Source: an uncultured Clostridia bacterium (GTDB lineage Bacteria > Bacillota > Clostridia > Saccharofermentanales > Saccharofermentanaceae). Taken from it: a stretch of 29,943 bases of DNA. Below are positions 1 through 7,893 of the stretch, in pieces; position 1 is the stretch's first letter; every line of letters begins with the position of its first letter. A program made the position numbers and the translations under genes. The notes under the pieces are model-generated. The model was given only the letters and a program-made list of their open reading frames with translations. It made no database searches and had not been told where the DNA came from. The stretch spans positions 1-29,943 of the forward strand of contig CALEFT010000048.1 of NCBI GenBank assembly GCA_937876985.1. The letters run 5' to 3'.

Positions 1-10
1 AGCGTGTTTT

Positions 11-160
11 TATACGATAAAAATGTGTTTTTTCAATTCTTATCGTAGTTTGAGCATTGAAAGGGACTTCTAGCTAGTGGCAGGACTACGATAAAAATGT
101 TCTTTTTCATTTTTTATCGTAGTCCGTCATTTTATTAGCTTGCATCCTTCCCTGCAAGGC
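11..160. repeat. Palindromic repeat array 1 (end of array, cut by window edge)
   Basis: Two units start at about 11 and 85, a 74-bp period. Each has a left arm like ACTACGATAAAAA, a T-rich linker of about 15 bp and a right arm like TTTTTATCGTAGT. The inter-arm segment (about 50-84) and the sequence after the last unit (CCGTCAT, then GCTTGCATCC at about 137-147, then an A-rich stretch) match the last part of the array at 16812-17256, so the two loci are copies of one dispersed element. No protein is encoded. The left part of this copy lies outside the window. Confidence 0.85.
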
Positions 161-180
161 ACCCCGATTCATATAAAACA

Positions 181-211
181 AAGGCCGTTACATAATTTAT
201 GCAACAGCCTT
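181..211 (-). terminator. Rho-independent terminator of the diguanylate cyclase gene
   Basis: Read on the minus strand, a 13-bp stem (AAGGCTGTTGCAT against ATGTAACGGCCTT, with two G-U pairs) closes a 5-nt loop and is followed by TGTTTTAT. It lies about 55 bp beyond the stop of the gene ending at 267. Confidence 0.8.
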
Positions 212-266
212 CATTTTAAGATTTTTGTCAAACTTAACAAACTAAGAAGTTCGCTAATTACCTTAA

Positions 267-1196
267 TTAATCTTCAAGAGACGAAGATACCTGATTCTTT
301 CCGTTTCTCTTTGACTTATACAAGAGCTTATCTGCCTCACTAATCAATTCGGAAAGTGTTCGGCCCTCTTTATAGCTAGCAACACCAACAGAAATAGAAA
401 TCTTTTCGAACTTGTCCTTGCTCATCGGAATCGCGTGAGCACTAACTGCGGACATAAGCTTTGTTGCGAGTGCACTTGCACTTTCTGGTGTGCAATCCTG
501 TGTCATTACCATGAACTCATCGCCGCCAACACGGAAACATGTGTCTGTCTTCGAAGTGGCAGTAACAAGAGCGGAAGCGACCATTCTAAGCGCATCGTCG
601 CCGCGTGGGTGTCCGTAAGCATCATTTATTAGCTTTAGATTATCAACATCTATTGTAATCAAGGCAAAAGTCTTCTTCGATACATCTCGTTCTTGATATA
701 GGGCAAAAGTCTTTTCCAAAATCTCATAGAAATAGCGACGGTTATATAGTCCAGTCAAATCATCAACTCGAGCAAGTCGTTGTAGCTTCAAATTGGAACG
801 CTCTAGTTCCTTCTCCATGCGCTTTAACTCTGTGATTTCCTTAGACATTCCCCAAGTGCCAACAACCCTGTCGTTCTCGTCAAACAAAGGATACTTCGAC
901 GCGAGGAAATAAATCTTCTCTCCATCTGGCGTCTCCAATGTCTCTTCAATATTAAGAATCGGCTTCTTCGTTAGCATAATTTCCTTCTCACTGTCGCGAG
1001 CAGCCTGCGCAAACTTTGCTGGGAAAAAATCAAAATCAGACTTGCCAAGCATATCACGTGGATCCGCAAGCCCCACCTGCTTCGCATGTCCTAAGCTATT
1101 CCAAATAAACTTCGAATTTACATCCTTGAAATACACCGTATCAGACGAATATTTCATTATCGTATTCAAAATTACCTTGTCGATGTTCTCGCTCAT
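267..1196 (-). CDS. PAS-GGDEF diguanylate cyclase
   Basis: A 309-residue soluble sensor enzyme predicted to make cyclic di-GMP from two GTP. Residues about 10-120 form a PAS domain (KDVNSKFIW near 24-32, ending at VGTWGMSKEIT), then a short helical linker (about 122-143) leads to a GGDEF domain starting at DDLTGLYNRR (145-154). The active-site loop GGDEF is intact at 224-228, and D183 in ITIDVDNLK fits the metal-binding Asp. The usual inhibitory I-site RxxD, five residues before GGDEF, reads SKTD, so product inhibition may be weakened. There is no signal peptide or membrane segment. The ATG at 1196 was chosen because GAGGGG precedes it by about 8 nt; a TTG 15 nt upstream also fits the frame. 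It has its own promoter (1239-1267) and terminator, so it is probably monocistronic. The ligand of the PAS domain cannot be told. Confidence 0.93.
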   Translation of the reverse strand: MSENIDKVILNTIMKYSSDTVYFKDVNSKFIWNSLGHAKQVGLADPRDMLGKSDFDFFPAKFAQAARDSEKEIMLTKKPILNIEETLETPDGEKIYFLASKYPLFDENDRVVGTWGMSKEITELKRMEKELERSNLKLQRLARVDDLTGLYNRRYFYEILEKTFALYQERDVSKKTFALITIDVDNLKLINDAYGHPRGDDALRMVASALVTATSKTDTCFRVGGDEFMVMTQDCTPESASALATKLMSAVSAHAIPMSKDKFEKISISVGVASYKEGRTLSELISEADKLLYKSKRNGKNQVSSSLED

Positions 1197-1238
1197 GTCG
1201 TTACCCCTCAAACCGTTTACGCCAATAGTTGTTCTTCA

Positions 1239-1267
1239 ATAATACAACAGTTATCGCGGTATTTCAA
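1239..1267 (-). promoter_or_regulatory. Sigma-A-type promoter of the diguanylate cyclase gene
   Basis: On the minus strand, TTGAAA (1267-1262), a 17-bp spacer and TATTAT (1244-1239) form a good housekeeping promoter about 43 bp upstream of the chosen ATG. A GCTTTTCGAGAGGGGC element lies just upstream (1282-1297). Confidence 0.7.
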
Positions 1268-1281
1268 TTTTTTTCGAATTT

Positions 1282-1297
1282 GCCCCTCTCGAAAAGC
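1282..1297 (-). repeat. Intergenic copy of the GCTTTTCGAG motif
   Basis: The minus strand reads GCTTTTCGAGAGGGGC, 15 bp upstream of the -35 element of the diguanylate cyclase promoter. Its first 15 bases recur exactly at 14117-14131, upstream of the zinc-ribbon genes. Confidence 0.6.
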
Positions 1298-1356
1298 CAG
1301 CCCCATAAAACCTCAAGCCTATCCCAAAACGCTTCAATTAGCTTGTTCAACTATTA

Positions 1357-2346
1357 TCAAATCCTGATTGTGATAACAAACATTCCATCGAGAATAGCCG
1401 CCTCGATGCTGCCACCCATTCTTTCTACGAGCTTCTTTGCAACCGACAGGCCGATACCACTTGAACCTGAGTTTGTCTTTGTTCTTCCGCGGCTTCGATC
1501 CTCCTTGTAGAAGCGGTCAAAAACTCGGTTTACATCTGGCCTCATCATCTCATCGAAGCCATTTGCAATCGTAAGTTTAACTGTATTCACATGAGTCGGT
1601 ACATCCGTTGCTAATTCCTTCTTCGTTTCTCTTTTCGTGTCTGGACTATGCGATATTCCAGAAATCTTCGTAAGAGGCTTTAGCGTAACCTCGAATTTTC
1701 CTTGTCCATGCGTGAGGCTGTTTTTTATGAGATTTTGGATGACTCTCTTCATCGCAGCCTTGTCACCGACTAGGCTTAAATCCTCGTCGATATCGATGTC
1801 TACCTGCATATTGCGCGACTCGAAGTCTTCGTAGTATGAGAGCATCGTCTCTACTAACGTTGTCGAAATACTATACTTGTCGTTCTCAAGCTGATATGTG
1901 CTATTGGAAATCTTCGCGAACATGAACATTTCTTCGAGCATCTCGCTTAGAGAATCGAGTCGCTCACGAATGATAGCCATGTATCGCTCGCGCTCTGTTG
2001 TCACTTCGCTTTCGTTTAGCAAATCAAAATATCCTCGAAGCGATGTAAGCGGCGTTCTAATGTCGTGAGACATATTCGTGATAGTCTCTTTTATCTCGTT
2101 GTCTCGCTTATTCATCTCTAGTTCCTTGCGGTGCTGGTCGATGATGAGCCCATTGATTGCCTTAACGAGCTTCGTGACGCTTTTCGTGGTGGTTCCGACG
2201 CGGACAGTCATATTCGTGTCGTTCTCGCCAATATATTTAATCTGGCGGCCAATGTCGTTAACTGAAATAAGCAGCGTAATCACAATAAACAGCATCGCAA
2301 CAATGGCAGCAACTAGGATAATAATCACTATTCCGTACCAAGGCAT
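1357..2346 (-). CDS. Sensor histidine kinase of a lantibiotic-type two-component system
   Basis: A 329-residue membrane kinase with one N-terminal membrane segment (about 4-28) and practically no extracellular part, the layout of kinases that sense through partner ABC permeases. The dimerization/phosphoacceptor motif MSHDIRTPL is at 92-100, with H94 as the phosphorylated His. The catalytic domain has the N box (NLIKNSLTHG) and a G2 box (GSSGIGLSVAKKL). The usual G1 motif DxGxG is replaced by ANGFDE, a loss also known in kinases of bacteriocin-response systems. An AAGGAGGG ribosome site lies 7 nt before the ATG. The start is 31 nt after the stop of the membrane-protein gene at 2378-3184, so the two are probably cotranscribed. 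The likely partner is the regulator at 5603-6310, separated by three ABC genes. Substrate is unknown; peptide antibiotic sensing is inferred from gene order. Confidence 0.88.
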   Translation of the reverse strand: MPWYGIVIIILVAAIVAMLFIVITLLISVNDIGRQIKYIGENDTNMTVRVGTTTKSVTKLVKAINGLIIDQHRKELEMNKRDNEIKETITNMSHDIRTPLTSLRGYFDLLNESEVTTERERYMAIIRERLDSLSEMLEEMFMFAKISNSTYQLENDKYSISTTLVETMLSYYEDFESRNMQVDIDIDEDLSLVGDKAAMKRVIQNLIKNSLTHGQGKFEVTLKPLTKISGISHSPDTKRETKKELATDVPTHVNTVKLTIANGFDEMMRPDVNRVFDRFYKEDRSRGRTKTNSGSSGIGLSVAKKLVERMGGSIEAAILDGMFVITIRI

Positions 2347-2377
2347 CGTCGGTCCCTCCTTTTTCTTTAATTCAAAT

Positions 2378-3184
2378 TTACATCGTAATAGGCTTCTCTT
2401 CGTAGCGGCGCTTAAAAATTACCAGCATAATCGCGATGAGGATCACTACCTGCAGCGTAAGAGATGTTCCTGCCATACCTATCATGTGCGAAGAGAACTC
2501 TGAATAACTTAAGAGCACCTGTTCTGGCATAAGTACCACTGCGATTGTCTTTTCAAGAAGCGTGCCCTCGTAAATAGAAGCAACAACTGCAGCAACAAAG
2601 CGTAGTACGCCCACCCCGAAAAGCACGCCAATGCTTTTCACAAGGCTGCGACAAAGTTTACATATAAACAAAGTGAATACCATTACATATAGATTCAGAG
2701 CAAAGAAAGCTCCTAGTATTACAAATGTATATTCCAAATCATTCAAAAGCAGCGACGCTGTGTCCCTCGAGATAAGTTGGAAGAATGGGCAGAGTATAAC
2801 AGGAATTCCAATTATTACTAGGTCGCCAATCGCGAGTGCGCCTATCTCCGTCAAGATGAATAAAATCGGATGACTCATATTCATCTCAATATTGATATAC
2901 AAGCGATACTTATAATACTGCGTCGCAAAGAGCATGGTCCATGCTATGCAGAAATACTGTGAATATGATAACACGACTGACATTATCGCAAGCTGAGTTA
3001 TGTGTAAAGTATCCTCTGGGACTATAGTCTCTTTTTGAGAGTAAACATTATACAATGTATCATTCATGGCAATAAATATCGTTGCCCAGAAGGCAATGTT
3101 TAGCATGTAAACGGCGAAAAACCAATTGACATATTTTCCACCAAATAATCTCATCAAATTCAAACGTAAATAATTCGTTCCCAT
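2378..3184 (-). CDS. ABC-2-type membrane subunit (LanE/G-like)
   Basis: A 268-residue, strongly hydrophobic protein with about six membrane segments (roughly residues 17-37, 58-80, 100-130, 142-165, 180-205 and 235-255). It is not strongly conserved in sequence. The second-permease role is inferred from size, topology and its place between another ABC permease and a kinase, as in the paired membrane subunits of lantibiotic-immunity exporters. The ATG at 3184 is preceded by a weak GGGTG; a GTG four codons upstream is also possible. A stem-loop (3250-3301) separates it from the preceding permease gene and may lower readthrough. Confidence 0.7.
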   Translation of the reverse strand: MGTNYLRLNLMRLFGGKYVNWFFAVYMLNIAFWATIFIAMNDTLYNVYSQKETIVPEDTLHITQLAIMSVVLSYSQYFCIAWTMLFATQYYKYRLYINIEMNMSHPILFILTEIGALAIGDLVIIGIPVILCPFFQLISRDTASLLLNDLEYTFVILGAFFALNLYVMVFTLFICKLCRSLVKSIGVLFGVGVLRFVAAVVASIYEGTLLEKTIAVVLMPEQVLLSYSEFSSHMIGMAGTSLTLQVVILIAIMLVIFKRRYEEKPITM

Positions 3185-3249
3185 CGATACACCCACTCAT
3201 TTTACTATTCTGACTACTTTATCCATAGCCTCATTTATATCACCAAGAA

Positions 3250-3301
3250 GCGACCTGATAGCCAAAGCTTTACTTAGCAAAGCCTACTATCAAGTCGCAT
3301 T
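3250..3301. terminator. Long intercistronic stem-loop, possible attenuator
   Basis: GCGACCTGATAG and CTATCAAGTCGC form a long outer stem with one G-U pair, and GCTTT/AAAGC forms an inner stem around a 7-nt loop. Neither strand has a clear T run afterwards, so it is better read as an RNA-processing or partial-termination element between the two membrane-subunit genes than as a full terminator. Confidence 0.55.
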
Positions 3302-3357
3302 CAAGTCAACTATTTTAATATTTCAATTAGATGTCTAACCGTCTTAAGCTACTTCTA

Positions 3358-4308
3358 TTAAATGTCACGCTTCTTTGTAAGACTGAGTGATGCAAGTAAA
3401 GAAACTACAAGATATACAATTGCTACAACAAGACTTCTAATTACTACCTCACCTTCAAGGTCGAGATTGAAGATCATGAACAATCCATCTGGTGTGTACT
3501 CCATGATATCGAAGTTCTCAAGCTTGAAAACCATCAAAACTATCTGGTTCACAATTACAAGGAAGAAGGATGAGAATCCAAGTGAAAGTGCAAGTCCAAC
3601 TGCAAGTGCACCAGCCATGTTCTTGAAGAGAACACCAACCATTGCTACGAATAGTGAGAACATTACGGAGAAGAGCATAATGAACAAGAAATAAATCCAG
3701 AAGGATTTTGTAAATCCAAGCTCCGTATTCTCTCCAAGCAAGTATGTAAATCCAATTACTTCAAGGAAGTGAACTATTCTAAGTACGATTGTCGCAATTG
3801 TAATTGCAATGAGTGATCCACCCATAAGCTTCGCACGATTCTTGTTTGCCTTTGTGATGTTTCTACCAAAGCCAACAGAATATGTAGCACCGATAAACAA
3901 ACTTACTACAAGAGCCTGAGAGAATAATGCACCAAGTGATGTAACATTAAGTAGATACATCTCTGCAACTGTTGCTTCTTCATACATACCACCGCTTAGA
4001 ATTTGTGAGAAGTCGTATTCTTCCTCTTCTACCTCCTCTTCAGCCTCTGCCTCAGCAGCACCGATTTCAAAACCTGCATTAAAGCCAGCCTCGAACCCCT
4101 CCGACATCTGCTCTGACATAGTAGAATCTTCGCCTTCTTCTGCCATTGCCATATACATCTCTGCATCTTCACCTAAGATTCCGTAAACATCAAAACGCTG
4201 CAAAATAATACCATTTGCCAAAATCCATAGAGCCATCAAGAACAAAGCAACAATCATTGATTTCATTCTGAAGATTCTATTCAATTCCATCTTTGTATAA
4301 TTAAACAT
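3358..4308 (-). CDS. ABC-2-type transporter permease
   Basis: A 316-residue membrane subunit. One membrane segment lies at about 17-36, then a long extracytoplasmic loop (about 37-115), then five further segments between about 118 and 310. The loop has a very acidic run, mostly Glu with Ala (about 82-98), ending in YDFSQ, which is unusual for this family and could bind cations or a cationic peptide. It starts 40 nt after the stop of the ATPase gene at 4349-5296, clearly in the same operon. Together they resemble BcrAB/LanFEG-type exporters that remove antimicrobial peptides from the membrane. The substrate is inferred only from the family and the adjoining two-component genes. Confidence 0.82.
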   Translation of the reverse strand: MFNYTKMELNRIFRMKSMIVALFLMALWILANGIILQRFDVYGILGEDAEMYMAMAEEGEDSTMSEQMSEGFEAGFNAGFEIGAAEAEAEEEVEEEEYDFSQILSGGMYEEATVAEMYLLNVTSLGALFSQALVVSLFIGATYSVGFGRNITKANKNRAKLMGGSLIAITIATIVLRIVHFLEVIGFTYLLGENTELGFTKSFWIYFLFIMLFSVMFSLFVAMVGVLFKNMAGALAVGLALSLGFSSFFLVIVNQIVLMVFKLENFDIMEYTPDGLFMIFNLDLEGEVVIRSLVVAIVYLVVSLLASLSLTKKRDI

Positions 4309-4348
4309 ATTCTTACCTCTGATTCCTCAATTTCTAATCTTCCTCTTA

Positions 4349-5296
4349 TTACTTAGAAGCTTCTTCCTTCGGCTCGTTATTAGCGGTGCCTGCGCCCTTA
4401 GAAGTTGTCTCCAAGAAGTATTCCTCGATATCTGATGTCGCAACTCCAATAGAATCTACAAGAATATCTGCCATTGCAATTTCCTTGTTAATTCTATTAA
4501 CTTCTTCATTTTTGTTGTAAACATAGATTGTCTGGCTGTCAACAAGCTCGTAATCTGTTACTCCGATTCTATCGAGCACTGGAATAATAGCACTTGTAGA
4601 ATCAGACTTGATTACAATCTTATCCTTACACTTGCTTAATAGCTCCTGCTGAGAAATCTGCTCAATAATACGTCCATTACCGATAATAGCGTAGTCAGTT
4701 GCGATCTTAGAAAGCTCTTCGAGAATGTGTGAAGAAATAAGAATTGTTACACCCTTCTCCTGACTTAGCTTAAGAAGCATCTCTCTTACTTCAACAATAC
4801 CCTGTGGGTCAAGTCCATTGATTGGCTCGTCGAGTAATAGGAAATCCGGATCGCCAACTAGTGCGAGCGCGATACCTAGTCTTTGCTTCATTCCAAGTGA
4901 GAACTTGCCTGCCTTCTTTTTTCCCGTATAACCAAGGCCAACAAGTTTAAGTTTCTCTTCGATATATTCCTTTGAATTGATTCCGTATGCCAAGCACTTC
5001 ATCTTCATGTTGTCATATGCGCTCATGTTCGGATAAATTGCTGGCGCTTCGATTAGAGCACCGATTCTAGAGAATGCATCCTCCTTCTTGCAATCAAATC
5101 CAGTGTAATCGTAATCACCAGATGTTGGCTTTACCATTCCTGAGATCATCTTCATGATTGTCGTCTTACCGGCACCATTCATTCCGATTAGACCAAAGAT
5201 TGCACCCTTTCTAATGCTGATACTTGCTGAATCTACTGCAAGCTTATCACCGTATTTCTTTGTGAGATTGTTTGTAACCAAAATTGTGTCACTCAT
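4349..5296 (-). CDS. ABC transporter ATP-binding protein, BcrA/LanF-like
   Basis: A 315-residue ATPase that powers the adjoining permeases. Walker A GMNGAGKT is at 38-45, the signature SLGMK at 133-137 (the LSGGQ variant usual in the bacitracin/lantibiotic subfamily), Walker B LLLDEP at 153-158 with the D-loop following, and the switch His in ISSH at 190. A C-terminal extension of about 100 residues beyond the nucleotide-binding core is also typical of BcrA relatives. GGAGA precedes the ATG by about 8 nt. It is the first gene after the terminator that follows the response regulator. The 306-bp leader (5297-5602) holds that terminator and a CACATG/CATGTG dyad and no other convincing gene. Confidence 0.92.
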   Translation of the reverse strand: MSDTILVTNNLTKKYGDKLAVDSASISIRKGAIFGLIGMNGAGKTTIMKMISGMVKPTSGDYDYTGFDCKKEDAFSRIGALIEAPAIYPNMSAYDNMKMKCLAYGINSKEYIEEKLKLVGLGYTGKKKAGKFSLGMKQRLGIALALVGDPDFLLLDEPINGLDPQGIVEVREMLLKLSQEKGVTILISSHILEELSKIATDYAIIGNGRIIEQISQQELLSKCKDKIVIKSDSTSAIIPVLDRIGVTDYELVDSQTIYVYNKNEEVNRINKEIAMADILVDSIGVATSDIEEYFLETTSKGAGTANNEPKEEASK

Positions 5297-5362
5297 CTTC
5301 CATTCTCCTTCCGGCGCTTTTCCGCCTCCTAACCTTTCTTCTAGTGTTAAGTTTTCTCATGC

Positions 5363-5384
5363 CACATGCCTTCCCAAACATGTG
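5363..5384. promoter_or_regulatory. Possible operator dyad upstream of the ABC genes
   Basis: CACATG, a 10-bp spacer and CATGTG form a perfect dyad about 70-90 bp upstream of the ATPase start. ATGCCTTCC overlaps the left half (5366-5374) and recurs at 5442-5450. It could bind the regulator encoded just upstream, but no promoter could be fixed with confidence here. Confidence 0.3.
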
Positions 5385-5533
5385 TCGTCAAGCCTTCTAG
5401 TCTCGTCTTCCTCACAAGCTCTTGCCTTGACAATGCCCATTATGCCTTCCGTCCTTCAATATTTCGCTTATCAAAGTTAAAGAAAAGGTTAATTGTTAAT
5501 TTGAACTTTTTCCCAAAAACCCGAACAAAAATA

Positions 5534-5561
5534 GAGCATGCACCGTAATTAGCGCATGCCC
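5534..5561 (-). terminator. Rho-independent terminator of the response regulator gene
   Basis: On the minus strand, GGGCATGCGC and GTGCATGCTC form a 10-bp stem (two G-U pairs) around an 8-nt loop, followed by TATTTTTGTT. It lies about 40 bp after the stop at 5603, so the downstream ABC genes need readthrough or their own promoter. Confidence 0.82.
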
Positions 5562-5602
5562 TACATATTGAATTAACTTTAACAAATCCCGAAGACCAGA
5601 GC

Positions 5603-6310
5603 TTATTCCGACTTCTTGCTTAGGCGGAAGCCGATGCCCCATACTGTGTCGATGTATTCATCGTCCGTGTATTTCTTAATCTTCGAGCGAATATTCGAGA
5701 TGTGTACGTTAATTGTCTTGTCCTCTCCAATATAGAACTCGTCCCAAGCATACTCGAAAATCTCCTGCTTCGAGAACACCTTTGTTGGATAGAGCATGAA
5801 GAGCTCAAGTATCTTGTACTCTTGTCTTGTGAGCGACAACTCGTGACCTAGGATCTTTACTTCATAAATCGAGCGATCAAGTGCTAAGTCCTTGAAGCGA
5901 AGCTCGCTCTTTTCGGATTTGCCGGAAGAATTCTCTTTGTCGCTTAGGTGTCTTAACTGTACGTCAACTCGAGCGATAAGCTCCTTAACATCAAAAGGCT
6001 TTACGAGATAGTCGTCAGCTCCTATCGACAAGAGATTTACGCGTGAATCAAGTTCGCCCTTAGCGGAAGCGACGATGATTGGCATCTTTGATGTCTCGCG
6101 AATTTTTGCTGTGAGCTGCTCGCCTGTCATTCCCGGCATCATTAGGTCGAGAATTGCAAGGTCGAACTCCGCTGCCTGGAAGTTCAAGAAGCCCTCAGTT
6201 CCAGAGAATGCCTGAACGCATGCAAGGCCATGCTTCGTAAGAGTCTCGCATATCAAATTGTTAATATCTACATCGTCTTCTACGATAAGAACCTTCTTTG
6301 TGTCACCCAT
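5603..6310 (-). CDS. OmpR-family response regulator
   Basis: A 235-residue DNA-binding regulator. The receiver domain (about 5-118) has the acidic pair ED11-D12, phosphoacceptor D55 in AILDLMMPG and the conserved Lys K104 in VKPFD. The winged-helix domain follows after a charged linker (about 122-132) and ends with the family's VWGIGFRL signature. The ATG at 6310 was preferred because GAGGGTG precedes it by 6 nt; an ATG five codons upstream lacks a ribosome site. It has its own terminator. The likely partner is the kinase at 1357-2346 and the likely targets are the intervening ABC genes. Confidence 0.92.
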   Translation of the reverse strand: MGDTKKVLIVEDDVDINNLICETLTKHGLACVQAFSGTEGFLNFQAAEFDLAILDLMMPGMTGEQLTAKIRETSKMPIIVASAKGELDSRVNLLSIGADDYLVKPFDVKELIARVDVQLRHLSDKENSSGKSEKSELRFKDLALDRSIYEVKILGHELSLTRQEYKILELFMLYPTKVFSKQEIFEYAWDEFYIGEDKTINVHISNIRSKIKKYTDDEYIDTVWGIGFRLSKKSE

Positions 6311-6369
6311 GTTTGTCACCCTCATTTATGCTTTTCTTTATCTTTAATAGTATAGCCTAGTTAAACCCA

Positions 6370-7665
6370 TTATGCTTGCTTCTCTTCAGAAGGGAGCACT
6401 GCATTTAGAATGATACCTACTAGCGCACCTGTTGCAAGACCAGAAAGTCTAATTGTAATGCTTCCGAGTTCGATAACGATTGCGCCAACATTTGAGAAAG
6501 TAATACCTACTGCAAGTCCCATGATGAGAGCTGCGATAATGATGTTGCGGCTCTTTGAGAAATCAATATTGCTTTCTACGAGGTTACGAATACCTACTGC
6601 AGAAATCATTCCATAGAGCACAAGTGATACACCACCACAAGTTGCTGCTGGAATTGAACCAATAAGTGCAGCAAACTTAGGAGAGAAAGAGAATACTACT
6701 GCGAAGAACGCTGCGATTCTGATTACTCGTGGATCATATACCTTTGTGATAGAAAGAACACCTGTGTTCTCTCCATATGTTGTATTAGCTGGAGCACCAA
6801 ATAGTGATGCCATAATTGTAGCAAGTCCGTCACCAAGCAAAGTTCTGTGTAGACCTGGCTCTTCGATATAATTCTCACCTGTAGTAGAAGAAATAGCAGA
6901 AATATCACCAATATGCTCAATAATAGTAGCAAGAGCAATTGGAGCGATAGTGATAATCGCATTGATGAGTAGGTCTGTATCTGGATCTTTGAATAGTGAG
7001 AACACAGTGTCTTCGAATTCAAATGGAAGTCCAACCCAGCTAGCGTCCATGACAGATGTAAAGTCAACCATACCGAAGACGAGAGCCACAATAACAGAGG
7101 CAACAATTCCTAGAATAATAGGAATAATCTTAATCATTCCCTTACCCAAAACATTACAGATTACAACTACAAAAATAGCAACAATTGCTACAATCCAAGA
7201 CTTCCAGTCTGCAGAACAATTGTTAATAGCTGAATTAGAAAGTGTAAGTCCGATTGCGATAATAATTGGTCCTGTTACAATTGGTGGGAAAAACTTAAGA
7301 ACTGCCTTTTGACCAAATGCCTTAATTGCTGCGGCAAGAATTAAATACAACAAGCCTGCAGCTGCAACACCAACACATGCATATGGAAGAAGCTCTTTCT
7401 CGCCATTAGGCGCAATAGCTGCATATCCACCGATGAAAGCAAATGAAGATCCCAAGAATGCAGGTACCTTACCCTTCGACAAGAAGTGGAACAACAATGT
7501 TCCAAGTCCAGCGAACAAAAGTGTAGCTGATACGCTAAGTCCTGTTAGCATTGGAACTAGCACTGTAGCACCAAACATCGCGAACATATGCTGTAAGCCA
7601 AGCACGATCATACGCCCTGTTCCGAGCGTTCTAGCATCATAGATGCCGTCCGATTTCCTACCCAT
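6370..7665 (-). CDS. uraA: Uracil permease, NCS2 family
   Basis: A 431-residue membrane protein expected to import uracil with protons. Family marks are the opening QHMFAMFGATVLVP (25-38), IIEHIGDISAIS (248-259) and APANTTYGENTG (291-302). E250 and E299 match the two Glu residues that contact the base in E. coli UraA. About 12-14 membrane segments fit the whole length. GGAGGT lies 8 nt before the ATG. The upstream leader (7666-7893) has two small stem-loops (GCCTT-TAAAGGC and TGCTCG-CGAGCA) but no recognisable PyrR-binding loop or purine riboswitch. No pyrimidine-biosynthesis gene is adjacent, so it looks like a stand-alone salvage transporter. Confidence 0.93.
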   Translation of the reverse strand: MGRKSDGIYDARTLGTGRMIVLGLQHMFAMFGATVLVPMLTGLSVSATLLFAGLGTLLFHFLSKGKVPAFLGSSFAFIGGYAAIAPNGEKELLPYACVGVAAAGLLYLILAAAIKAFGQKAVLKFFPPIVTGPIIIAIGLTLSNSAINNCSADWKSWIVAIVAIFVVVICNVLGKGMIKIIPIILGIVASVIVALVFGMVDFTSVMDASWVGLPFEFEDTVFSLFKDPDTDLLINAIITIAPIALATIIEHIGDISAISSTTGENYIEEPGLHRTLLGDGLATIMASLFGAPANTTYGENTGVLSITKVYDPRVIRIAAFFAVVFSFSPKFAALIGSIPAATCGGVSLVLYGMISAVGIRNLVESNIDFSKSRNIIIAALIMGLAVGITFSNVGAIVIELGSITIRLSGLATGALVGIILNAVLPSEEKQA

Positions 7666-7825
7666 AGAAACAACCTCCTATAAATTTACTGCTCGAATCC
7701 GAGCAAACCCTCGCCTTTATAAGGCATTACTTCAAATAGTCTCTCTTAAAGACCTCTTAGAAAAAATTGTATCATAAAGAATGATTTTTGTTTCTTATAA
7801 TTATGCTTTTCGAGCAAGCAAAATA

Positions 7826-7851
7826 CCTAGACGAGTTTTATCTCATCTAGG
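7826..7851 (-). terminator. Rho-independent terminator of the GH5 gene
   Basis: CCTAGACGAG and CTCATCTAGG form a 10-bp stem (one G-U pair) around a 6-nt loop. On the minus strand it is followed by TATTTTGCTT, and on the plus strand by CATTTTC. It lies about 42 bp beyond the glycanase stop. Confidence 0.75.
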
Positions 7852-7893
7852 CATTTTCTAATTGCAATCAAATAACAAATTATGTGCGCCTAA

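Noticed and set aside
6723..7106. Leu/Ser-rich ORF of 127 codons on the minus strand
   Set aside because: It is an alternative frame inside the uracil permease gene, with composition caused by the hydrophobic codons.
7666..7893. Possible PyrR attenuator or purine riboswitch upstream of the uracil permease
   Set aside because: Only two short stem-loops are present; conserved PyrR-loop or purine-aptamer bases were not found.
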